64,000 bases of DNA from Bacillus sp. AFS088145 (GTDB lineage: Bacteria; Bacillota; Bacilli; Bacillales; Bacillaceae_G), in assembly GCF_002564465.1 (NCBI RefSeq), contig NZ_NUUX01000010.1:127170-191169 (forward strand), in the 5' to 3' direction. The notes beneath the pieces are model-generated. The model had not been told where the DNA came from. It searched no databases and saw only the letters and a program-made list of their open reading frames with translations. Shown piece after piece: positions 26,394 through 33,816 of the stretch (the stretch's first letter is position 1; every line of letters begins with the position of its first letter). A program made the position numbers and the translations under genes.

Positions 26394-26406
26394 TTAGGAC
26401 AAATAT

Positions 26407-27300
26407 TTATTTTTTTGATTCTTTATCGCTATTTGGATCAAGTGGGAATTGAATGATATTTGAGTTACTGCCTGAGACAGTAGGGAGTTTACCATCCCAT
26501 TTCTCTGCTTTTTTGTATTCAATTAATTCATTGGTCAACGTTTGTTGGATTACTTGGTTCGCTTTTGCTTGACCCTGTGCCCGGATTAGTTGTGAATCAG
26601 CATCAGCCTTTGCTTCCACTTTTTTCTTTTCTGCTTCAATTTTTGCCGTTTCTAGTTCAATTTTTTTACGATCATTTTCTTGGGCAGCTTGAACACGTGC
26701 ATCAATTGCATCCTGCGTTTTTGCGTCTGGTTTTGGCGTTCCTAACGTTAAATTTTCAACAAAGAAACCAAGTACTTTTACATCGTCTTTATAGAGTGTT
26801 TCAATATCAGCTGAGGCATTACTTGATTTCTCACCGTATAATTGTAAAACTGTGTATTTTGATACGGCAATTCGAGCTGCATCTTGTAAACGTTTCTTCA
26901 AATATGTATCTTCAATTTCTTCAATAGACACAGGTCCAAACTCGTTAAACATTGAGACTACTTTAGAAGGATCAATTTTATATGTATATGATAAATCCAT
27001 TTCAATTCTTTTACCGTCTGAAGTAGCTAATGCAACGTCTTTATATTCTACAGTACGAAGACGGACAGGGTATTCTGTAACTTTATCGAATAAACCAACG
27101 AAATTCCAGCCCTGAGATAATGTATTTTTCTGTATACCCCCATTTGGTGAATAGACAACTCCGACATAACCAGGTGTTATTTTTTCAATAAATAGTGTTG
27201 GAATTGTTGCGATTATGATCAGTGCAATACCCGCGATGATTCCTCCAATTAGTTTACGGCTGAAAAATGAATTCTTTTTTTCATTTGGACGAATTTCCAT
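26407..27300 (-). CDS. SPFH/band-7 (prohibitin-like) membrane protein
   Basis: 297 aa. One N-terminal anchor (about 17-40), an SPFH domain (about 40-210, PGYVGVVYSPNGGIQKNTLS, then RLRTVEYKDVALATSDG), then a long charged coiled coil (about 215-260, Lys/Glu/Ala-rich) typical of prohibitin-type proteins that form membrane rings. Such proteins organise membrane domains or proteases; the exact role here is unknown. A 53-aa single-helix gene overlaps its start by 20 bp, so the two are translationally coupled. Confidence 0.9.
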   Translation of the reverse strand: MEIRPNEKKNSFFSRKLIGGIIAGIALIIIATIPTLFIEKITPGYVGVVYSPNGGIQKNTLSQGWNFVGLFDKVTEYPVRLRTVEYKDVALATSDGKRIEMDLSYTYKIDPSKVVSMFNEFGPVSIEEIEDTYLKKRLQDAARIAVSKYTVLQLYGEKSSNASADIETLYKDDVKVLGFFVENLTLGTPKPDAKTQDAIDARVQAAQENDRKKIELETAKIEAEKKKVEAKADADSQLIRAQGQAKANQVIQQTLTNELIEYKKAEKWDGKLPTVSGSNSNIIQFPLDPNSDKESKK

Positions 27301-27442
27301 TATTTTTGTCCCCCTTATCCTTTAAAATATTTTTTACTTTAGCTGATTTCTCACCAATTTTTTCAAATGTTGGAGAAAGAAGAAGCCATACTCCGAATAA
27401 AAAAAGAAGGATGATTAAGATTGAGCCCACTAGAACCTTCAA
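27281..27442 (-). CDS. small single-helix membrane protein coupled to the SPFH gene
   Basis: 53 aa. TTG start at 27442 behind GGAGG. One helix (VGSILIILLFLFGVWLLL), then a Lys-rich tail KIGEKSAKVKNILKDKGDKN. The stop (27281) lies inside the SPFH gene, which starts at 27300, so ribosomes can pass from one to the other. Unrecognised; it may be a membrane partner of the SPFH protein (inference from coupling). Confidence 0.75.
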   Translation of the reverse strand: MKVLVGSILIILLFLFGVWLLLSPTFEKIGEKSAKVKNILKDKGDKNNGNSSK

Positions 27443-27582
27443 GAAGATCGACCTCCAAATTTCTAATATTAGAAAATCATTAGTTTATTATAAGAAAATT
27501 ATAACATTTAGGATAAGTTAAAAAATAGAACAATTATTAATTTTTTGGTAAAGTATTCTGTAGAAGAATAAGAGGTGAATTT

Positions 27583-28005
27583 ATGTTTATTTCAGAAAAA
27601 TTAGTTGAAGTAAGATATGCAGAAACAGATGCAATGGGTGTAGTATACCATGCAAATTATTTAGTATGGTTTGAAATTGGCCGTACTCAATTAATAAAAG
27701 ATTTGGGCTTTAATTATGCAGAAATGGAATCACAAGGTGTCATTTCTCCAGTGATCGATTTGAATGTTTCATACAAGAAAAGTCTACGATATGGACAAAC
27801 AGCTAAAGTAAAAACAAAAATAAAATCACTTACACCACTTAAAGTGATCTACGAATATGAGATTCTTAATGAAGAAGGCGATATTTGCTGTATAGGAAAT
27901 TCAACACATGTCCTTGTTCATAAAGAAACATTTAGACCGATTAAATTTAAGAAAATGTTCCCTGATTGGTATGAGGCATATGAGAAGGCGATGGGGCAGG
28001 TTTAA
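27583..28005 (+). CDS. yneP: YneP, acyl-CoA thioesterase (hotdog fold)
   Basis: 140 aa of the 4HBT/YbgC family. The catalytic region RYAETDAMGVVYHANYLVWF carries the conserved Asp-15 and Tyr/His-Asn motif (near residues 15-25). It probably cleaves acyl-CoA thioesters in the cytosol. B. subtilis yneP follows tlp in the same order; here sleL and the SPFH pair were placed in between. AGAGGTG lies 7 bp before the ATG. Confidence 0.92.
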   Translation: MFISEKLVEVRYAETDAMGVVYHANYLVWFEIGRTQLIKDLGFNYAEMESQGVISPVIDLNVSYKKSLRYGQTAKVKTKIKSLTPLKVIYEYEILNEEGDICCIGNSTHVLVHKETFRPIKFKKMFPDWYEAYEKAMGQV

Positions 28006-28038
28006 AGGTATAGAGGACAAAAAGTGCATGAAAAAATA

Positions 28039-28083
28039 AAAGATTAGAGAGGGAAGATCATTAATCTTCAATCTCTAATCTTT
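28039..28083. terminator. bidirectional terminator between yneP and plsY
   Basis: Stem AAAGATTAGAGA / TCTCTAATCTTT enclosing an inner stem GAAGAT / ATCTTC. It serves both convergent genes. Confidence 0.9.
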
Positions 28084-28097
28084 AGCTAATCTTGCAT

Positions 28098-28700
28098 TTA
28101 AAATTTTACTTTTGGCTCAGTTTTGTCTTTAATTCTTTTTATATTTGGACGATGTTTATATACGACAAAGATTGTAAGTACGATTAAAATATAAGTTATT
28201 ATGTACCCATTGTCTTTAATTAGTCCCGTGTATTCCATAATAAAAGCTAAAATTGTACCTAAAAAAGCAGTTAACATAGACGAAAGTGAAACGTATTTTG
28301 TTGTTTTTAAACTAATTGCGAAGATAATAATTAAGCAGGCAAAAAGTAGTGGCGATGCATATAATAAGATCCCTGCAGAGGTTGCTACCGCTTTACCACC
28401 TCTAAAACCGGCAAATATTGGATACATATGACCAAAAACAGCAACTAGACCAATAATTAATGGGTGAATTCCATGATAATGGAATAATACAGGTAATGAA
28501 GCTGCTAGTGTTCCTTTTAAAATATCTCCAAGTGTTACAATAATACCTGCTTTTTTTCCTAATGTGCGGAATGTATTTGTCGCACCAAGATTTCCACTAC
28601 CGTGTTGACGGATATCTACTCCGTAAAATATTTTTCCAACTACTAAACCGAATGGTACTGATCCGATTAAATAGGCTAGTACAATAATGACCAAACTCAT
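28098..28700 (-). CDS. plsY: PlsY, acyl-phosphate:glycerol-3-phosphate acyltransferase
   Basis: 200 aa, about five helices. Three conserved cytosolic or outside motifs of PlsY are visible: [10 protein letters not shown] (about 13-22), [15 protein letters not shown] (about 34-48) and [13 protein letters not shown] (about 97-109). It makes lysophosphatidic acid from acyl-phosphate, the first acyl transfer of phospholipid synthesis (partner PlsX is elsewhere). AAGGAGC precedes the ATG. It is yneS in B. subtilis, where yneT follows at once; here a two-component system and htrA are inserted between. Confidence 0.96.
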   Translation of the reverse strand: MSLVIIVLAYLIGSVPFGLVVGKIFYGVDIRQHGSGNLGATNTFRTLGKKAGIIVTLGDILKGTLAASLPVLFHYHGIHPLIIGLVAVFGHMYPIFAGFRGGKAVATSAGILLYASPLLFACLIIIFAISLKTTKYVSLSSMLTAFLGTILAFIMEYTGLIKDNGYIITYILIVLTIFVVYKHRPNIKRIKDKTEPKVKF

Positions 28701-28876
28701 TTTCTAGCTCCTTTTCAAACAATAATAAATTAGTGCAGTATCATATGATTTTATCACAATTTTAAGCGAATATATAGATAGTTGCTTTAGATTATTAATT
28801 CAAATGAGGAAACAAAGGACATTTTATTTCAGGTAAAAGTTCTTATATCTATCAATTTTAATGGAAGGAAAAAAAT

Positions 28877-29551
28877 ATGAACCCGACAGTTTTAATCATT
28901 GAAGATGAAAAAAGATTAAGAGAAATCGTAAAAGAGTATTTTGAAAACGATCAATTTACAGTAATCGAAGCAGAAGATGGAGAACAAGGCATAAAGAAAT
29001 TTAACGAAAATCAAGTAGATTTAATTATTCTAGATTTAATGCTACCAAAATTAGATGGTTGGGAAGTTTGTAAGCTAATTAGAGAGCAATCAAGTATTCC
29101 GATCATTATGACCACTGCCCGCTCAGAAGAAGAAGATCAATTACTTGGTTTTGATATTGGAACAGATGAATATGTGACAAAGCCATTCAGTCCTAAAATT
29201 CTAGTAGCAAAAGCAAAGAGTGTACTTAGAAGAACAGCTGATCCGAAAGAAGACGATAAAGAAACTAAAACGATATGTGGAATTACGATAAATACATCAT
29301 CAAGGACAGCTTCAATTAATAATGAAATATTACAACTTACGAATAAAGAGTTCGAATTACTATGTTATTTAATTGATAATAAAGGCATCGTATTAACAAG
29401 AGATCAATTATTGAATAATATTTGGGGCTTTGATTATTTTGGTGATGGAAGAACCGTCGATACACACATAAAAAAACTAAGACATAAATTGGGAGACAAA
29501 GCAAAGCATATAGCTACAGTAATTAGAGTTGGCTATAAGTTTGAGGAGTAG
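28877..29551 (+). CDS. OmpR/PhoB-family response regulator
   Basis: 224 aa. Receiver domain with acidic pair Glu-10/Asp-11 (EDEKRLREI), phospho-acceptor Asp-53 (LDLMLPKLDGWEV) and Lys in VTKPFSP. A winged-helix DNA-binding domain (about 130-222, LTNKEFELLCYL, DGRTVDTHIKKLRHKLGD) follows. It lies 3 bp before the sensor kinase gene and upstream of an HtrA protease, the layout of B. subtilis CssRS-htrA envelope/secretion stress control. Whether it is CssR itself cannot be decided here. Confidence 0.93.
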   Translation: MNPTVLIIEDEKRLREIVKEYFENDQFTVIEAEDGEQGIKKFNENQVDLIILDLMLPKLDGWEVCKLIREQSSIPIIMTTARSEEEDQLLGFDIGTDEYVTKPFSPKILVAKAKSVLRRTADPKEDDKETKTICGITINTSSRTASINNEILQLTNKEFELLCYLIDNKGIVLTRDQLLNNIWGFDYFGDGRTVDTHIKKLRHKLGDKAKHIATVIRVGYKFEE

Positions 29552-29554
29552 AAG

Positions 29555-31345
29555 ATGAAAAATAGTATAGTTCGTAAACTTTTTTTATCCATAACGTTAT
29601 TACTTGTTATTTTTTTATTAATTGTATTTGTTGGTCAATCAATCTTTATGCAATCTTTTTATACGAATAAGAAAGTAAATATTGTAACAGATGAACTTAC
29701 ACAATTTGCTAAAGGGTATAAAGTGGGGAAATTTAACAACAATCAGTTTCAGCAAGAACTATCCAAACTATATTCCAAATACAATACAACTTTAGCAGTT
29801 TTAGATAAAAGAGGGGTACTAAAAGCTGAGAATAATTTTGATTTAACCGTTCTTACGAATGAAGGAAAAAAGGTATATGTACCTTTAAATAATCTATTAT
29901 ATTCGGATCAAATAGACAGTATTTTAGGGCTTAATATTAAAGAAAATTCAAGGATTACAATCCGAGGTTATGTTCAAGATGATTATTTTATTCCACTCTA
30001 TATAAAAACGAATATAGGTGTGTGGCAAGAGGAAAATCAACCGTCTAACACAATTCAATTGTCAACTAAAGATAATCTTCAGGAAATGGTGAATATTGAA
30101 ATTAAAGGGAAAGTTGTTAATTTACATTTACCAATTGCAAATCAATATACATATTCAGCTCAAATGAATTCGTTAATGGGTGCAATTACTGATTGGACAA
30201 AGAGTAATGAAGATTTTTCTAACTATACTGAGAAGGATTTTCCATTAATTTATCGTTACTTAGACCGTGTAAATGGATTAGAAAATAAAGTTTTTATTTA
30301 CCCAATTAATACTAATAAAGGTTCAAAAGAAGTTATTTTTGCCATTACATCACTTCAACCAGTAAATGAAGCAATGTACGTTTTAAAAGATTTTTATATT
30401 TACGCTTTTATTATTGCTTTATTATTGATTGTCATCGTTTCTTTTTACTATTCGAAATTGATTACGAAACCATTATTGAAAATGAATTCTGTAACAGATC
30501 AATTAGCAAAGTTAAACTTTAATGAAAAAATCGATATTCAATCCGATGATGAAATTGGACAATTATCCAAATCAATTAATTCATTATCCGAGAATTTAGC
30601 TAGTACGATTGAAAATTTACAGCAGGCAAATGTTAAATTAATGAAGGATATTGAAAAAGAAAAGCAGTTAGAACAAATAAGAAAAGAGTTTATTAGTGGT
30701 GTATCCCATGAGCTGAAAACGCCATTGAGTATCGTGCAAAGTTATGCAGAAGGTTTAAAAGATGGATTAAATATTGAAAAAAATGGTTATTATGCAGATG
30801 TAATCCTTGAAGAAGTTGATCGGATGAACGGGTTAGTTGTCGATATGCTAGAACTTTCCAAACTTCAATCTGGAACATACACACTTAAAAGTGAACCTTT
30901 CTTAATTGTGGAGTGCATAGAAAATGTGATTATTCGCATGTTTGAAAATAGTAATAATCATTGTCATTTCAATTTTAATCTAGATGAAGATATGCTCGTA
31001 TTAGGTGAAAAAAGAAAAATAGAACAAGTAATCATTAATATTCTTTCAAATGCAATCCATTATGGTAACCCAGGTAGTGTCATAAAAATGAATTTATTAG
31101 ATGAAGGGGATTCTGTAAATATCTCTATTTTTAATGAAGGTAATCCAATCCCAGCTGATAAAATTGATAAAATTTGGGATCGCTTCTATCGAATTGATGA
31201 ATCTAGAAATAGACAAAATGGTGGAACAGGTTTAGGTTTAGCAATCGTAAAAACAATCCTTGACTTACATCATTCGACTATAAAAGTTCATAATAAGGAA
31301 GACGGAGTTGAATTTATTTTTAATTTGAAAAAATATTTAAATTAA
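29555..31345 (+). CDS. sensor histidine kinase with large extracellular domain
   Basis: 596 aa. Helix 1 (about 8-31), then an outside domain of about 245 residues, helix 2 (about 277-298), HAMP, a short coiled coil, the H-box SGVSHELKTPLS with His-385, N-box IINILSNAIHYG, and G-box TGLGLAIVK. B. subtilis CssS is only 451 aa, so the sensing domain here is much larger. The ribosome site lies in the end of the regulator gene, giving coupling. The outside domain is not recognised. Confidence 0.93.
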   Translation: MKNSIVRKLFLSITLLLVIFLLIVFVGQSIFMQSFYTNKKVNIVTDELTQFAKGYKVGKFNNNQFQQELSKLYSKYNTTLAVLDKRGVLKAENNFDLTVLTNEGKKVYVPLNNLLYSDQIDSILGLNIKENSRITIRGYVQDDYFIPLYIKTNIGVWQEENQPSNTIQLSTKDNLQEMVNIEIKGKVVNLHLPIANQYTYSAQMNSLMGAITDWTKSNEDFSNYTEKDFPLIYRYLDRVNGLENKVFIYPINTNKGSKEVIFAITSLQPVNEAMYVLKDFYIYAFIIALLLIVIVSFYYSKLITKPLLKMNSVTDQLAKLNFNEKIDIQSDDEIGQLSKSINSLSENLASTIENLQQANVKLMKDIEKEKQLEQIRKEFISGVSHELKTPLSIVQSYAEGLKDGLNIEKNGYYADVILEEVDRMNGLVVDMLELSKLQSGTYTLKSEPFLIVECIENVIIRMFENSNNHCHFNFNLDEDMLVLGEKRKIEQVIINILSNAIHYGNPGSVIKMNLLDEGDSVNISIFNEGNPIPADKIDKIWDRFYRIDESRNRQNGGTGLGLAIVKTILDLHHSTIKVHNKEDGVEFIFNLKKYLN

Positions 31346-31426
31346 ATCAAAAAGTTCACAGCAAATACACATGAGTGGGTTAAATTAATATCAATCAAAG
31401 TTACCTACATATTGGAGGAATGAATT

Positions 31427-32620
31427 ATGGGATATTATGATGAAACAGATTTATACGATGAAAATAATCATAAAAGACAAAAGAGAGGTAGACGTGGAGG
31501 GTATCCGCTTGTTACAGGCTTTATTGGAGCGATAATTGGAGCTGTAACGATCTCAATCGTATCCCCAGATATTTTTAACTTAACAAATAAAAATGCAAAC
31601 TTATCAAATGATACGAATACTGTACCCACACAAGTTATTAATGTATCAAGGGAAGATTTAACAACTACGATTCAAAATGCTCGCAAGTTTGTAGTAGGCG
31701 TTAATAATTATCAATCATCAAATCCATTTTCAATGGAAACGCAAGAAGCTGGATCGGGTTCAGGTGTTGTTTATAAAAAAGTAGGAAATAAAGCTTTAGT
31801 AGCGACAAATAACCACGTTGTTGCTGGTGCAAAACAATTAAAAGTAAAAATGGCAGATGGTCAATTAATTGATGCTAAACTTGTTGGAACAGATGAATTA
31901 TTAGATTTAGCTGTTGTAGCAATTGATGCAAAATATGTTACGAATATTGCTAAATTAGGTGATTCGGAAAAAATTAACGTAGGTGAAACTGCTATTGCAA
32001 TTGGAAATCCACTTGGATTTTTAGAAAGTACTGTAACAGAAGGAATTGTAAGTAGTAAAGCTCGTGAAATACCACAAGATATTGATGGAGATGGAGTTGC
32101 AGATTACCAAACTCAAGTAATACAAACGGATGCAGCGATTAATCCTGGTAATAGTGGTGGCGCTTTAATCAATGCAAAAGGTGAAGTAATCGGGATTAAT
32201 TCAAGTAAAATTGCCGAACAAGCTGTTGAAGGAATTGGCTTTGCAATCCCAATGAATATTGCAAAGCCAGCTTTAGATCAAATCGAAAAATTTGGTGAAG
32301 TGACTCGACCTGTAATGGGTGTAGGCTTAAAATCACTTGATGAAATACCACAATTTAATATCGAAGAAACATTAAAATTACCTGGTTCAGTGACTAAAGG
32401 TGCAGTTGTTACACATGTTGATCCAAATACTCCTGCTGCGAAAGTTGGAATGAAACAATTAGATGTTATCGTTGCACTTGATGACAAACCAGTAAGTGAC
32501 GTAATTACTGTCAGAGAATACCTATATTCACACAAAAAAGTTGGAGATAAATTAAAGATTACTTATTACCGTGATGGTAAATTAACTAATTCAACATTAA
32601 CATTAGCATCTAGTCAATGA
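31427..32620 (+). CDS. htrA: HtrA/DegP-type serine protease, membrane-anchored
   Basis: 397 aa. Charged start, one anchor helix (about 25-47), trypsin-like domain with triad His-130 (TNNHVV), Asp-160 (LLDLAVVAI) and Ser-243 (PGNSGGAL), then one PDZ domain (about 300-390, GAVVTHVDPNTPAAKVGM). It degrades or holds misfolded exported proteins. It follows the two-component genes by 81 bp with TTGGAGGA before the ATG; B. subtilis htrA is a direct CssR target, so control by the neighbours is likely (inference). Its 3' terminator is split by repeat copy B. Confidence 0.95.
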   Translation: MGYYDETDLYDENNHKRQKRGRRGGYPLVTGFIGAIIGAVTISIVSPDIFNLTNKNANLSNDTNTVPTQVINVSREDLTTTIQNARKFVVGVNNYQSSNPFSMETQEAGSGSGVVYKKVGNKALVATNNHVVAGAKQLKVKMADGQLIDAKLVGTDELLDLAVVAIDAKYVTNIAKLGDSEKINVGETAIAIGNPLGFLESTVTEGIVSSKAREIPQDIDGDGVADYQTQVIQTDAAINPGNSGGALINAKGEVIGINSSKIAEQAVEGIGFAIPMNIAKPALDQIEKFGEVTRPVMGVGLKSLDEIPQFNIEETLKLPGSVTKGAVVTHVDPNTPAAKVGMKQLDVIVALDDKPVSDVITVREYLYSHKKVGDKLKITYYRDGKLTNSTLTLASSQ

Positions 32621-32663
32621 TTGACAGGCAATTGACTTAGGAAATATGATAAAAGAATAATAA

Positions 32664-32840
32664 ATAAGCGAAAATTTTAAAATGTAACATATATTTGATT
32701 ATTCAAACTGATTGAAAACGCTTGTCTTTCGAGGCGCGAAGGTTGATGAGGAGCGGAGTTACCTAAACAGGTAATGAGCACCGCAGTCAGACGAAGCAAC
32801 GAAGAAAGCGAGCGTTTTTAACCGTTTGAAACGCTTATTT
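32664..32840 (-). repeat. terminator-embedded repeat element, copy B
   Basis: Element about 32702-32830, opposite in direction to copy A, with ends TTCAAACTG and CCGTTTGAA. It contains the same hairpin with arms GCGG..TTACC and GGTAA..CCGC (about 32753-32784). The outer flanks AAATAAGCG (32662-32670) and CGCTTATTT (32832-32840) are complementary, 9 bp, followed by TTAT: the two arms of a terminator that belongs to htrA, now separated by the element. Most complete of the three copies. Confidence 0.8.
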
Positions 32841-32863
32841 TATACAGAAAGGGTGAATAGCAA

Positions 32864-33274
32864 ATGAGTAAATACCCATCAAGAGAAGAAATTGGCAAAA
32901 TTTTAAAATCAAGTAAAGTAATTGCAGTTGTTGGATTATCAGGGGACCCCTCTAAAACGTCTTATATGGTAAGCAAGGCAATGCAAGATGCTGGATATAA
33001 AATTATTCCAGTAAACCCAACAGTTGATACTGTTTTAGGAGAAAAAGCAGTAGCTAGTTTAACAGAAATAAAAGAAAAAGTTGATATTGTAAATGTATTT
33101 AGAAGACCTGAACACCTATTACCTGTAGCACAAGAGTTTCTTAAAATTGATTGCGATGTTTTCTTTGCACAACTTGGAATCGAAAACGAAGAAGCATATC
33201 AATTGTTAAAGGAAAATGGTAAAACGGTCATTATGGATCGTTGTATTAAAGTTGAGCATGCTATGACAAGATAG
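32864..33274 (+). CDS. yneT: YneT, CoA-binding (Rossmann) domain protein
   Basis: 136 aa, a single CoA_binding domain: VIAVVGLSGDPSKTSYMVSK (about 20-39) and IIPVNPTVDTVLGEKAV. These small proteins bind CoA or a nucleotide and have no known enzyme role. AAAGGGTG precedes the ATG. In B. subtilis yneT lies directly before parE, as here. Confidence 0.92.
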   Translation: MSKYPSREEIGKILKSSKVIAVVGLSGDPSKTSYMVSKAMQDAGYKIIPVNPTVDTVLGEKAVASLTEIKEKVDIVNVFRRPEHLLPVAQEFLKIDCDVFFAQLGIENEEAYQLLKENGKTVIMDRCIKVEHAMTR

Positions 33275-33286
33275 GCCGTTAAAAAA

Positions 33287-33455
33287 GCTCACTGTTTCAG
33301 GCTGGCCATTAGAGGCGTTTTCTTCGTTGTTTTGCTAGGCCTGCTTATGTTCATTACCGCTAGGGTAACTTGGGTCAAAACTTGCCTTCGTGCCTCGAAA
33401 GTCAAGCGCTTACAATCAGTCTGAAAATCAAATTTTTAATTTGTTTTAAAATTTG
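33287..33455 (+). repeat. terminator-embedded repeat element, copy C
   Basis: The most diverged copy, same direction as A. Ends TTTCAGGCTG and CAGTCTGAAA; shared TTCTTCGTTG, TTCATTACC, AGGGTAACT, CCTCGAAAGTCAAGCGCTT, CAATCAGT. The flanks repeat GCTCACTGTT (33287-33296 and 33456-33465). The left one keeps an A-run before it, and the right one begins an intact terminator, the same pattern as copy A. Confidence 0.75.
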
Positions 33456-33456
33456 G

Positions 33457-33482
33457 CTCACTGTTAATCAGTGAGTTTTTTT
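33457..33482 (+). terminator. yneT terminator
   Basis: Stem CTCACTG / CAGTGAG, 5-nt loop, seven T. Lies at the right end of repeat copy C, 180 bp beyond the yneT stop. Confidence 0.85.
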
Positions 33483-33816
33483 AACGGAATATCGAGTAGG
33501 GAATAAGAACATTAGGGTAATCGGGAAATTGTACTGATATGCATCAATATAGATTAGTAATTTTAATGGCAGTTTGTACGATCTGAAAAATTGAATTTTG
33601 TAAGTTAATTTATCAATATTCAACTTTAAACCTGCATTTTCTTGATTCAAAAATCCAGCTTTTTATGAACATGTCCGATTTTTTTTTTCATGTTCGACTT
33701 GTAAGTTAGGAAAAAAACCATTAACATGAACGATTAGAAGAAACATTTTATTTATAATATGATATAATGGAACAAATGTTCTTATGTAAGTGTTTAGTTA
33801 GAAAGGAGAAATGGTG
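33483..33816. other. 334-bp gap upstream of parE, no gene seen
   Basis: It contains inverted copies of a CATGTTC/GAACATG motif near 33667-33700 and the -10-like TATAAT boxes near 33752-33768 that probably start parE transcription. Confidence 0.4.

Noticed and set aside
26565-27115. Long plus-strand frames opposite the SPFH gene
   Set aside because: They are antisense shadows of the strong minus-strand coding sequence.
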